In this document: positions 1 through 7,186 of the stretch, in pieces
How positions within the stretch are numbered: position 1 is the first letter of the stretch
Layout of the letters: each line of letters opens with the position of its first letter
Assembly (NCBI RefSeq): GCF_019654915.1
Contig: NZ_BPET01000060.1
Span: 1-37,433 of the forward strand
DNA length: 37,433 nt
Direction: 5' to 3'
Source of the DNA: Shewanella sp. MBTL60-007
GTDB lineage: Bacteria > Pseudomonadota > Gammaproteobacteria > Enterobacterales > Shewanellaceae
Translations under genes and position numbers: made by a program
The notes under the pieces: generated by a model
The model's input: the letters and a program-made list of their open reading frames with translations, nothing else
Told to the model about the DNA's origin: nothing
Databases searched by the model: none

Positions 1-81
1 TTTGTATTTATGAATTTTCAATTTGACTAATTAGATACGCTTTTAATTTTAAATATTAATAAAGTACATTAGTTTTCATAA

Positions 82-95
82 TTGATTTGCGTCAA
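82..95 (+). promoter_or_regulatory. FNR/EtrA-like binding box
   Basis: TTGAT-N4-GTCAA differs by one base from the FNR consensus TTGAT-N4-ATCAA. It is centred at about 88.5. A class II FNR promoter (-41.5) would then start near 130, and AATACT at 118-123 lies where the -10 element would be. It sits upstream of the gene at 178 and of the respiratory genes starting at 751, which fits anaerobic activation by EtrA, the Shewanella FNR homologue. The box is seen directly; its use is inferred. Confidence 0.5.
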
Positions 96-177
96 GGTTT
101 TAGCCTAGTTTAATAACAATACTGACTGTGCGTTAAAAATAAATTTAAATTATTAAAATGTAAGTTTGGAGGTTGTT

Positions 178-669
178 ATGAGTGCTTCTGTGATTTTAAG
201 TTATGCTTTCATATACTTCGTATTGTTTCTTGTTGTGCCATTTGTGTTGGTTGTATTTGCAATGACATGCATAAAATTCTTCAAATCGACTGAATTTGTA
301 GCATCAAATATCAAATTAAAGCCAAACTCGTTAGAGACTCAAGCTGGCAGTTTCATTAACAAGTTAAATACATTAGTAAATGGCAAGTACAACGTTCTAT
401 ACGGCACAACATTAGATAGTCTTTGTGATATAGACAAGAACGAAAAAGAGCAAGATGCTCATAGTTACTTGCAGGATTGTCATCTCGATTATGTATTAGT
501 GGATAGTGAGTCTGCAACGGTAAAGTTAGTTATCACAGATCCACAGCATAACTCAGAAGAGAATAATCGCTTCATCGATACCACATTGGCGCAAATGGGA
601 GTGAAAGTGCTTCATTTGGCTAAGAATGATTGCGATGAAACCCTGCTCAAGAATTCTTTAGTCGCTTAA
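178..669 (+). CDS. Membrane-anchored hypothetical protein, DUF2726/NERD-like
   Basis: This 163-residue protein has one strongly hydrophobic N-terminal segment (about residues 5-30), so it is probably anchored in the inner membrane by one helix. A soluble part follows. Its C-terminal half carries the pattern DYVLVDSES...KLVITDP, then a conserved-looking stretch ending GVKVLHL. That resembles DUF2726/NERD-type proteins, which have a restriction-endonuclease-like fold, but the usual acidic catalytic pattern is poorly kept, so nuclease activity cannot be claimed. The start is taken at ATG 178 because GGAGG at 168-172 gives ideal spacing; an in-frame TTG at 166 overlaps that Shine-Dalgarno. It lies downstream of an FNR-like box and 81 bases before the cytochrome operon, with a hairpin in between. 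Role unknown. Confidence 0.7.
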   Translation: MSASVILSYAFIYFVLFLVVPFVLVVFAMTCIKFFKSTEFVASNIKLKPNSLETQAGSFINKLNTLVNGKYNVLYGTTLDSLCDIDKNEKEQDAHSYLQDCHLDYVLVDSESATVKLVITDPQHNSEENNRFIDTTLAQMGVKVLHLAKNDCDETLLKNSLVA

Positions 670-677
670 TCTCATTC

Positions 678-703
678 GGTGTTGTAACAACCGTTACAAC
701 ACC
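678..703 (+). terminator. Perfect 11-bp hairpin, terminator or attenuator
   Basis: GGTGTTGTAAC, a 4-base loop AACC, then GTTACAACACC form a perfect 11-bp stem 9 bases after the stop of the preceding gene. The T-run after it is weak (TTTCCC), so it may be a leaky terminator or an mRNA-processing stem between that gene and the cytochrome operon rather than a full stop. Confidence 0.55.
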
Positions 704-750
704 TTTCCCAACTTTCTTTATTTTATCACTTAGCAATGTGAGGACACCCC

Positions 751-1221
751 ATGTCCAGATTCTTTAGATACACAGCTTCAGTGCTGATGAGTATTTTAGT
801 TGTGGTGGCTGCTTCGACAGTCTCAATTAAGGTAGTTGCAGCAGAGTTGAAAATTAATGAAAACAAGCAATGCATTATGTGCCATAAGCGCAATGGAATA
901 ATGCATGGTGTCCATGCAAATGACGCTTTGGATATCCGCTGTCAAGATTGTCATGGAGAGAAAGGGGGGCACCCCAGAAAAGCGTCAAACCTGATTGGAT
1001 TTAGCCAGAAATCGACAGCAGATGCAGCCACCCAAACTCAAAGCTGCTTGAAGTGTCATGCTCACGATGTGCTAGCTCTGCATGATTGGACCCATGACGC
1101 TCACTCTAACAAGGTTAATTGTGCGGGTTGTCACACGCTGCATTCCAATACAGATCCTATGGTGGATGTGTCATTTCAAGAGCGCAGTAAATTGTGTGTT
1201 AGCTGCCATGCGACTAAATGA
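751..1221 (+). CDS. Pentaheme c-type cytochrome, NrfB-like
   Basis: The 156-residue protein has an N-terminal signal peptide (hydrophobic residues 10-30) and five CxxCH heme-binding motifs: CIMCH, CQDCH, CLKCH, CAGCH and CVSCH. Five hemes in a small periplasmic protein, followed by NrfC and NrfD homologues, match the NrfB family. NrfB proteins carry electrons from the NrfCD quinol oxidase to a terminal reductase such as NrfA. GTGAGGA at 738-744 precedes the ATG. The stop TGA overlaps an ATG in the next frame, consistent with one transcript. No nrfA-like gene lies nearby, so the electron acceptor is unknown; related pentaheme proteins also serve other reductases. Confidence 0.85.
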   Translation: MSRFFRYTASVLMSILVVVAASTVSIKVVAAELKINENKQCIMCHKRNGIMHGVHANDALDIRCQDCHGEKGGHPRKASNLIGFSQKSTADAATQTQSCLKCHAHDVLALHDWTHDAHSNKVNCAGCHTLHSNTDPMVDVSFQERSKLCVSCHATK

Positions 1222-1235
1222 TTAGGGGAATTAAG

Positions 1236-1919
1236 ATGTCTAATTCTAGAAGGTTATTTTTAAAAGGTGCGTGCGTTGCAGTGGTTGGCGCTTCAGGCTT
1301 GACCCTCGCCAAGGCAAAAAGCACCTCAGCTGCCAATGCCGAACCAGCTTGTAAATATGCCTTAGTACATGATGAAACTAAGTGTATTGGCTGCGATGCG
1401 TGTTCCATCGCTTGTCGTGAAGTAAACCAAGTGCCTGAAGGCGTTAGCCGATTGGAGATAAAGCGCAAAGGACCATTTGGTGAGTACCCTAATCAGCAAT
1501 TTCATTTTACACGTATCTCTTGTCAGCATTGTGATGATACGCCTTGTGTGAAAGTGTGCCCAACAGGGGCGGCTTATAAAGATCCTAAGACCGGAATTGT
1601 CAGTGTTGATGAATGGAAGTGCGTAGGCTGCCAATATTGTATCGCGGCTTGTCCTTATCAAGTTCGATTTATTAACCCAGTAACCAAAGCTGCTGACAAG
1701 TGTGATTTCTGCAAGGAGACTCGTCTTAAAGAGGGCAAGTTACCCGCTTGTGTGACGGCCTGCCCAACGAAAGCGCTCACCTTTGGAGACATTACCGATC
1801 CGCAGTCTCAAGTTGTACAAGTACTTAAATCTGCTCCTAGTTATCGCAGTAAAGTCGATCTAGGGACTAGACCGAAAGTGTTCCGTATCGCATCACAAAG
1901 TGGGGAGATAGAACTATGA
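1236..1919 (+). CDS. nrfC: NrfC-like 4x[4Fe-4S] ferredoxin subunit, Tat-exported
   Basis: The 227-residue protein starts with a twin-arginine signal (SRRLFLKG near residue 5) and a hydrophobic stretch, so it is predicted to be folded before export. Four cysteine clusters follow: CIGCDACSIAC; CQHCDDTPCVKVCP; CVGCQYCIAACP; and CDFCK...CVTACP. This is the layout of NrfC/PhsB/PsrB/DmsB-type electron-transfer subunits. It should pass electrons from the NrfD-like membrane protein to the pentaheme cytochrome. ATG 1236 is chosen because AGGGGA at 1224-1229 is well spaced and it places the RR motif correctly; ATG 1218, which overlaps the previous stop, would add six residues. The gene end overlaps the next start (ATGA). 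Confidence 0.88.
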   Translation: MSNSRRLFLKGACVAVVGASGLTLAKAKSTSAANAEPACKYALVHDETKCIGCDACSIACREVNQVPEGVSRLEIKRKGPFGEYPNQQFHFTRISCQHCDDTPCVKVCPTGAAYKDPKTGIVSVDEWKCVGCQYCIAACPYQVRFINPVTKAADKCDFCKETRLKEGKLPACVTACPTKALTFGDITDPQSQVVQVLKSAPSYRSKVDLGTRPKVFRIASQSGEIEL

Positions 1920-2857
1920 GCCCATTCCATTTTGACAGTCTAATTTGGCACTGGCCTATTGCCATTTACCTATTTCTTGCTGGGGTATCGGCGGGGGCGA
2001 TCTGTTTTGCCGTGCTGTTAAAGCACTTCAAGTTAGGAGCCGATGCCTATAAGTCTGGCTTTGTTCAGGCGGCATGTTTGATTGCGCCATTAGCGGTATT
2101 TGCAGGGCTGGGAATTTTAGTTATCGACTTAACTAAACCGTTTGATTTTTGGAAAATTCTGCTCTTTTACAACCCAACCTCGGTGATGTCTGTTGGTGTT
2201 GCAGTGTTGATGGTTTATCAGGTTGCGCTTTTTGCTTGGCTAGCCTGTGTCTTCAAGGTGCCTGTACTGAACTGGTGTAAGGGGCGTTGGCCGATTGTTG
2301 ACAAGTTATTTAATGCTATTGCTAAACACGAAGCAAGTATTACTGGCTTCTTGGTGATACTGGCCTTGTCATTAGGTGCGTATACCGGTTTCTTGTTATC
2401 GGCATTAACGACCTATCCAATGTTAAATAATCCGGTTCTACCTCTACTATTCCTAGTATCTGGACTCTCATCGGGTGCAGCAGGGACGTTACTAGGCGGT
2501 GTATTACTTAATGGTAATCCCGATGGTAAGGAGGTGCACTTTATCCACAATATTGAGATCCCAATGATTTTAGTAGAAATCGTGCTGATATTTACTTTCT
2601 TTGCTGGCTTGATATTAACGGGGGGGCAGAGCCAAGTCGCCGCATTAACGGCAATAGGTGAAGGCTTCTGGGGCTGGATCTTCTGGGCGGGTATTGTCGT
2701 GGTTGGTTTGAGTATGCCACTGGCCTTTAATTTGTTTATGAAGGCGTCCTCTAAGCGCAAGTTCTCTTATGTGGCAATTACAGCTAGTTGCAGTTTGGTC
2801 GGCGTGCTGTTACTGCGTAATTTCATCCTTTATACCGGCCAAATGACCGTTGCTTAA
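1916..2857 (+). CDS. nrfD: NrfD/PsrC-like quinol-oxidising membrane subunit
   Basis: This 313-residue protein is strongly hydrophobic and has about eight membrane segments. The opening pattern (WHWPIAIYLFLAGVSAGA) is typical of the NrfD/PsrC/DmsC-like family. Members bind menaquinol at the periplasmic face and hand electrons to an NrfC-type iron-sulfur partner. The start overlaps the stop of the ferredoxin gene (ATGA at 1916-1919), which suggests translational coupling. Family membership is clear; the pathway it serves is not, because no catalytic subunit is encoded in the operon. Confidence 0.88.
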   Translation: MSPFHFDSLIWHWPIAIYLFLAGVSAGAICFAVLLKHFKLGADAYKSGFVQAACLIAPLAVFAGLGILVIDLTKPFDFWKILLFYNPTSVMSVGVAVLMVYQVALFAWLACVFKVPVLNWCKGRWPIVDKLFNAIAKHEASITGFLVILALSLGAYTGFLLSALTTYPMLNNPVLPLLFLVSGLSSGAAGTLLGGVLLNGNPDGKEVHFIHNIEIPMILVEIVLIFTFFAGLILTGGQSQVAALTAIGEGFWGWIFWAGIVVVGLSMPLAFNLFMKASSKRKFSYVAITASCSLVGVLLLRNFILYTGQMTVA

Positions 2858-2878
2858 TTATTAATTGAGGGTTTTAAC

Positions 2879-3169
2879 ATGCTTAAAGTATTAGGGTTAG
2901 CTGTATTATTGAGTTTTTCCGGTGTGGCTATGGCGGCCTCGGTTGCCGATTCACATACAGAGATGGCTGGTTGTGAATCATGCCATAAAGATGGTGCGCC
3001 ATCAGCTGATATGGCCTATGAGAACGAAACCTGTATCGATTGCCATGGGGCAATGAACGAGCTTGAGGGAGATGCGCATAAGCAACATGACGGGATTATC
3101 ACTTGTAGTGATTGCCATGTTGTGCACCAAACAGCATCTGCGAGTGACAGTTGTGTCAGTTGCCACTAA
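2879..3169 (+). CDS. Small periplasmic tetraheme cytochrome c, FccA heme-domain-like
   Basis: The 96-residue precursor has a signal peptide ending about AMA (residue 19) and four heme motifs: CESCH, CIDCH, CSDCH and CVSCH, the last at the extreme C-terminus. Heme spacing and local sequence (CESCHKDG...YENETCIDCHG) resemble the N-terminal heme domain of Shewanella flavocytochrome c fumarate reductase and the small tetraheme cytochrome CctA. It lies 21 bases after the nrfD-like gene with a good GAGGG ribosome site, so it is probably the last gene of that operon. It would act as a soluble electron shuttle between the NrfBCD-like module and unknown reductases. The identity of its partner is inference. 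Confidence 0.88.
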   Translation: MLKVLGLAVLLSFSGVAMAASVADSHTEMAGCESCHKDGAPSADMAYENETCIDCHGAMNELEGDAHKQHDGIITCSDCHVVHQTASASDSCVSCH

Positions 3170-3312
3170 ATAGCACTAGACCATATGAATAAAATCTAGT
3201 CAGGTAAGAGTAGTACAAACTACTCAATTCACAGCAGGGATGCTTCTGGGCAGGATGCCATTTTCTATGACTTAGCGATTAATCGCCAAGTACCCAACCT
3301 CCAAATGGGTTT

Positions 3313-3330
3313 GCCACCTTTTAAGGTGGC
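3313..3330. terminator. Bidirectional hairpin terminator
   Basis: GCCACCTTTTAAGGTGGC is an inverted repeat followed on the plus strand by CTCTTTGTTCC. It lies between the convergent tetraheme cytochrome gene and the TerB-like gene, and could end transcription of the cytochrome operon. A separate 12-bp palindrome, GCGATTAATCGC, lies at 3275-3286; no role is evident. Confidence 0.6.
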
Positions 3331-3371
3331 CTCTTTGTTCCTATTTATTGTTCACTATATGCTGGCTGGAG

Positions 3372-3833
3372 CTAGATTGGTTTTTCCTGCTGTTCCATGG
3401 CAATATTTCGCATCTGGATCAGCTCGCTGTGTCGTAGGTAGAGCAGTTCTGCCGTGCGCCGAATGATCTGATCTTCATACTGGCATAAGTGACCATCAGC
3501 ATAGGCTAAACGCCACATGGCGAGGATGAGCTGCTGCTTTTGATTAATGTCAAAACTGTCATTAATCGCTTGGGTAAACTCGTATAGTGAGGTGGAGTTT
3601 TGCTGGGAGAGCTTAGCGTCATGTACCAAGCCATGCACATCATCACTGGCTAAGTTTAGGGTCGTCGTCAATAAGCTTGGTAATAGCTTGGCTTCTTGCT
3701 CAGACATGGTTTCATCTGCCATCACAACCTCCAACAATAAACTTGCCGCTGCAAGCTTTAAATGCTCTGCGCGCTCTTCATCTGATAGTTGGGTCTGTGG
3801 ATTAGCGAAAAACTGTTTGAGCTTAGCGATCAT
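3372..3833 (-). CDS. TerB-family protein (COG4103-like)
   Basis: The 153-residue, predicted all-helical cytoplasmic protein carries the TerB signature: an acidic motif in the first helical half (EVVMADETMSEQEAKLL, about residues 34-51) and its repeat in the second (WRLAYADGHLCQYEDQIIRR). TerB domains, first named from tellurite resistance and also found in DjlA, contain paired acidic helices thought to bind metal. No ter operon surrounds it, so this is a stand-alone TerB protein of unknown role. It is divergent from nothing and convergent with the cytochrome operon. Confidence 0.75.
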   Translation of the reverse strand: MIAKLKQFFANPQTQLSDEERAEHLKLAAASLLLEVVMADETMSEQEAKLLPSLLTTTLNLASDDVHGLVHDAKLSQQNSTSLYEFTQAINDSFDINQKQQLILAMWRLAYADGHLCQYEDQIIRRTAELLYLRHSELIQMRNIAMEQQEKPI

Positions 3834-3893
3834 ATCGGCTCCGAAACCTTATGGGGATTACAGATCATTAGAGCCTAATTATGGCAAAGAGTT

Positions 3894-3935
3894 CCTTCTC
3901 AGCCAGTACTCACACTAAGCCGATGACTGAGAAGG
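3894..3935 (-). terminator. Hairpin downstream of the DUF2780 gene
   Basis: CCTTCTCAG (3894-3902) and CTGAGAAGG (3927-3935) form a perfect 9-bp stem with a 24-base loop, just downstream of the stop of the minus-strand gene at 3948. On that strand only a short T-rich stretch follows, so termination is plausible but not strong. Confidence 0.45.
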
Positions 3936-3947
3936 GGAAAACAGAGG

Positions 3948-4466
3948 TTATAAAATGGAGTTTAGACCTTGCATCAGTAGATCGGCTGTTCCGGCACTAC
4001 CATTTGTATCTAAATAGCCCTTAACGATATCGATCATCGGTGCCGCGAGTTCTTTTGAGATCCCTAATTGTTCGAAGGCATCATAAACCATGGCGCTACC
4101 CTGTAGAGACTCGCCGAATCCGCCAGCCTTTGACAGTAGTCCCGACATGCCAGAATCCTTGTCGAGTTCGGGTACCGCGCCCAATAAACCATCGATACCA
4201 GGTATTGAATCGGCTATCGAGCTAAACTCGTTACTCCCCAAAGAGCTTTGAGCCAGTGACAATAGGCTACCCAAGCCTCCTTCTGCTTGCGTCTGACTCA
4301 GGCCGAGTTGAGACATAACCGTGCCGACTAAGTCACTCGATTGAGTCTGCTCAGTTTGCTCTTTGGTCGGCTCAGTCACTTGACCTAATTGGTCCAAAAT
4401 TCCCGCATATGTCGGCATACTCAAAAGGGCGGTCATGGTAAACAGGGTTGCTGTCATTAATTTCAT
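3948..4466 (-). CDS. Exported DUF2780 family protein
   Basis: The 172-residue precursor begins MKLMTATLFTMTALL with a signal peptide ending about TYA (residue 20). The rest is alternating Gly/Leu/Ser-rich helices (MSQLGLSQTQAEGGLGSLL; DAFEQLGISKELAAPMIDIV; LLMQGLNSIL), the pattern of DUF2780 (VcgC/VcgE-type) proteins, whose function is not established. The start is placed at 4466 rather than at upstream in-frame codons because AAGGAT is correctly spaced and the signal peptide then begins at residue 1. The gene is transcribed divergently from the membrane protein at 4650. Confidence 0.75.
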   Translation of the reverse strand: MKLMTATLFTMTALLSMPTYAGILDQLGQVTEPTKEQTEQTQSSDLVGTVMSQLGLSQTQAEGGLGSLLSLAQSSLGSNEFSSIADSIPGIDGLLGAVPELDKDSGMSGLLSKAGGFGESLQGSAMVYDAFEQLGISKELAAPMIDIVKGYLDTNGSAGTADLLMQGLNSIL

Positions 4467-4649
4467 CGCGGCTATCCTTGTATCGTCTAATCTCTCAATA
4501 ATTGCCCATTCTAGCGTTTTTAACAATTTGTTTTCATTTTTTGTTTCTATGGAGCACGTAATTGGTGATTTCAATTGTGCATTAATTTATAAACTTGGGT
4601 ATCCTTAGCTTTAACTCGTGTTATTGAATTTTATCTTTTGGAAAACCCT

Positions 4650-5384
4650 ATGCCATTGTCAGCAATATTGACTCAAGCTTTTAACTTTTTTCGAAACAAT
4701 ATTAGTCAGTTAGCGTTTTTGTTTGTGCCAATTTTATTTGTTCAGGTTGGTATACAGCTATGGCTAAGTTTAGAGATTAGCAGCGCCGATCTTGAAAATC
4801 CTCAATTTGGTACCAGCCACATGGTTGCCATGATGGTGCTACTGCTAGTGTTTTCGTTCCTGATTGCGGCGTTAACGCTATTTTTAGAGATCCGTTCTCA
4901 GGGCCATAGCCCATCGAATGGCATGATCTTGAAGACCAGTTTGAACTTTGTACCAGCACTGCTACTCGCAGGTGTCTTCTCTGGTCTTGCGGTACTTGCC
5001 CCAGTTATGATTTTGGCTGCAATTAACGTGAACTTAATGATCATAGGTATTTTTGTATCCCTCTACCTATTCGCGCGTCTGGCATTTGTTAACTTTATGG
5101 TTGTGGTCGAACGCCTGACACCGATGGAAGCGATTAAGCGTAGCTTCAGTTTTAGTGGTCCTATCGCCCTTAAGACTATTGTAGTGTTACTGCTTTATAT
5201 CCCATTGTCGCTGTTTGGCGGTATGTTGGCGCAACTGACTCAAATGGGCGGTATTCCTGTTCAGCTGGTTGGTGAGGTTATCGTGGCGTTTTTCGGTCTA
5301 TTTGTGAACGTTGCACTCTTCCGTCTTTATATGGTGTCGCGTCCAACACCTGAAACACCTGGCAACATCCAAAACGAAGAGTAA
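4650..5384 (+). CDS. YciC/UPF0259-like inner-membrane protein
   Basis: This 244-residue protein is predicted to have five or six membrane segments. Its start (MPLSAILTQAFNFFRNN, then a long hydrophobic stretch) and the internal amphipathic motif VVERLTPMEAIKRSFSF match the UPF0259/YciC family of bacterial membrane proteins of unknown function. ATG 4650 is preferred over the TTG at 4638 because it restores the usual family N-terminus; the upstream ribosome site is weak. A strong imperfect hairpin follows the gene at about 5407-5449. Confidence 0.75.
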   Translation: MPLSAILTQAFNFFRNNISQLAFLFVPILFVQVGIQLWLSLEISSADLENPQFGTSHMVAMMVLLLVFSFLIAALTLFLEIRSQGHSPSNGMILKTSLNFVPALLLAGVFSGLAVLAPVMILAAINVNLMIIGIFVSLYLFARLAFVNFMVVVERLTPMEAIKRSFSFSGPIALKTIVVLLLYIPLSLFGGMLAQLTQMGGIPVQLVGEVIVAFFGLFVNVALFRLYMVSRPTPETPGNIQNEE

Positions 5385-5413
5385 TACTCCTCCATAGAGG
5401 CTACTCTCTAGCT

Positions 5414-5442
5414 TTGCAGCTGCGCACCTGCGTGAGCTGCAA
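5414..5442 (+). terminator. Hairpin after YciC-like gene
   Basis: TTGCAGCT (5414-5421) pairs with AGCTGCAA (5435-5442), and flanking CTAG/CTAG bases can extend the stem. There is no T-run, so this may be an mRNA-stabilising stem or a factor-dependent terminator. Confidence 0.4.
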
Positions 5443-5495
5443 GCCTAGCTTGTTATCTACAAACTACAGGTTATTCTTGATTAGGGGTAAACGTC

Positions 5496-6923
5496 TTGTT
5501 GAACGATATTGAGTTCGTCAATCTGTTCTCTGCCGAATTGGGCGAGGATTATCGCAAGGCCAAAAGTTATGTAAAAGATGTACCAACTCAGGCGCTGCTG
5601 CATGTACGTAGTTTTAGCCATAAGCTTACTAGTCTGCTTGCTGAGCCCAAGAAGGTGCGCTTCGATAGCCCTAACCTGTATGACCGCATCGAGCAGCTAA
5701 ATCAGCGTAGACTCATTGATGTTAAGACGACGCGAGCACTGCATAAGCTTAGAGCCGATGGCAACCGCGGCGCCCACCCTGAGAAGTATCACCTTACTCC
5801 CGAACAGTTACAGCAGCTAAGCGAGCGCTCGATTAAGCAGCTTTTATCCTTAGTGGAGTCGCTGTTTGTTACCGTAACTAAGCAAGAAAAACCTGAATAT
5901 TACTTTGAGGATTTTGATTCCTTAGCGGGACGAGATCTCTGTTATCGTGCGGTCATGGAACGAGATCCTGAGTCCCAGTATCTAGTAGGGATGTCGTTAA
6001 AGACCCGTGCTCTGATGCAGCGGGAGCAAGAGCATGCGCTGCAGGATAGTCGCGACGAGGCGGTAGAGGAGCGCTCTACGGCATCATTAAAGCAGGCTAG
6101 TTATTGGTTTTCTCAGGCGGCGGATAAAGACTTAAATGCACTGTACGAGCATGGCGTATCGCTGATCCATGGTTATAGCGGTGAGACCGATGTGGTAGCC
6201 GGAGAGTTGGCGATTGCCAAGGCCGCCGATGCCGGAATCGCGAATGCGATGGCGTTGCTAGGTTATTTTTATTTGGTGGGGAGTAAACAGTTTAGCGTCG
6301 ACTCGAGTTTGGCTCAGAAGTACCTTAGTGAGGCGGCTAAGCTTGAGCAGTCAGAGGCGATGGCGAACTTAGGTGTACTCTATTATCAACAAGAAGATCT
6401 AGAGAGAGCTTATAAGTATATTCATCGCGCGGCTCAGGCAGGTTTCCCCCATGCCCAATATCACCTAGCCTTGATGTTGGCACGTGGTGAGGGTTGCCAA
6501 CAGGACGCAATTAAGAGTGCCCATTGGATGGCAGAGGCAGCAGAACTGGGGCAGGTTGATGCCATGCTATCTTGTGCACAGACAATGTTGCATGATGACG
6601 GTGCGATCGGACAAGATCTGTCACAGGCAGAAACTTACCTACGAGAAGTAATAAAGTACGGCCATAGTGTGCCGGCAATGATCGAACTCAGTATCGCTCT
6701 TGCGGATGGTATTTTGGGGCGGATCGACGTCGTTTCGGCTGCTGCATTGCTTAAGATGGCGCGAGAGCGAGCTAACCCAACCGAACTTGAGGTTATTTTG
6801 CCTTTATGGGAGTCTCTGGCTCTGCAGGTCGATACCGTGCTGGAAATGACGACATCGCCTCAAGAGCGAGCGTCATTAAACAAGGCGGCTGAGCTACTCA
6901 GTGAGTCGCCAGTTTCAGAATAA
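5496..6923 (+). CDS. DUF4145-like plus Sel1-repeat protein
   Basis: The 475-residue protein lacks a signal peptide. The N-terminal third (about residues 15-115) has the DUF4145-like pattern of a helical domain: DVPTQALLHVRSFSHKLTSLL, then LHKLRADGNRGAHP. This domain often appears in defence-related or regulatory proteins. Residues 190-410 carry several Sel1/TPR-like helical hairpins, recognisable by A..GFPHAQYHLALMLARGEG and similar A-x-LG-x-(F/Y)-Y motifs; these are protein-interaction scaffolds. Translation starts at TTG 5496 or the adjacent TTG 5499, after AGGGG at 5483-5487; no ATG lies nearby. Homologues are common in Shewanella, but I know of no assigned function. Confidence 0.75.
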   Translation: MLNDIEFVNLFSAELGEDYRKAKSYVKDVPTQALLHVRSFSHKLTSLLAEPKKVRFDSPNLYDRIEQLNQRRLIDVKTTRALHKLRADGNRGAHPEKYHLTPEQLQQLSERSIKQLLSLVESLFVTVTKQEKPEYYFEDFDSLAGRDLCYRAVMERDPESQYLVGMSLKTRALMQREQEHALQDSRDEAVEERSTASLKQASYWFSQAADKDLNALYEHGVSLIHGYSGETDVVAGELAIAKAADAGIANAMALLGYFYLVGSKQFSVDSSLAQKYLSEAAKLEQSEAMANLGVLYYQQEDLERAYKYIHRAAQAGFPHAQYHLALMLARGEGCQQDAIKSAHWMAEAAELGQVDAMLSCAQTMLHDDGAIGQDLSQAETYLREVIKYGHSVPAMIELSIALADGILGRIDVVSAAALLKMARERANPTELEVILPLWESLALQVDTVLEMTTSPQERASLNKAAELLSESPVSE

Positions 6924-6951
6924 CTATGCGGTTACGGTGATAAATTAGTGG

Positions 6952-6979
6952 ACGAGTCTGGCGCTTAAGTTTGACTCGT
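6952..6979 (+). terminator. Hairpin after Sel1-repeat gene
   Basis: ACGAGTC (6952-6958) and GACTCGT (6973-6979) make a 7-bp stem with a 14-base loop, 28 bases past the stop codon. A short T-poor sequence follows, so efficiency is uncertain. Downstream, TATAAT at 7131-7136 is a good -10 candidate for the next gene. Confidence 0.4.
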
Positions 6980-7186
6980 TCAGGTACGCTTGGACTACTT
7001 TCTTAATGGGAGTAAGCTTGCATAGCTGGTTCAGTTAACTGAGACTATCGCTTCTAGGCCGCAGCTTCTTTCTCTGTTTCATTTCAAATCTATGACTAGT
7101 TAATCAATTTTTCTCATGTGTTGCACATTGTATAATATATGCAAATGTTGTAAGTTTGGCTCTCATTTATCCGCTAGGAGTCTTTT

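Noticed and set aside
751..2857. Complete nitrite-reductase (nrfABCD) operon
   Set aside because: No NrfA-type catalytic cytochrome is present, so only the electron-transfer part can be claimed.
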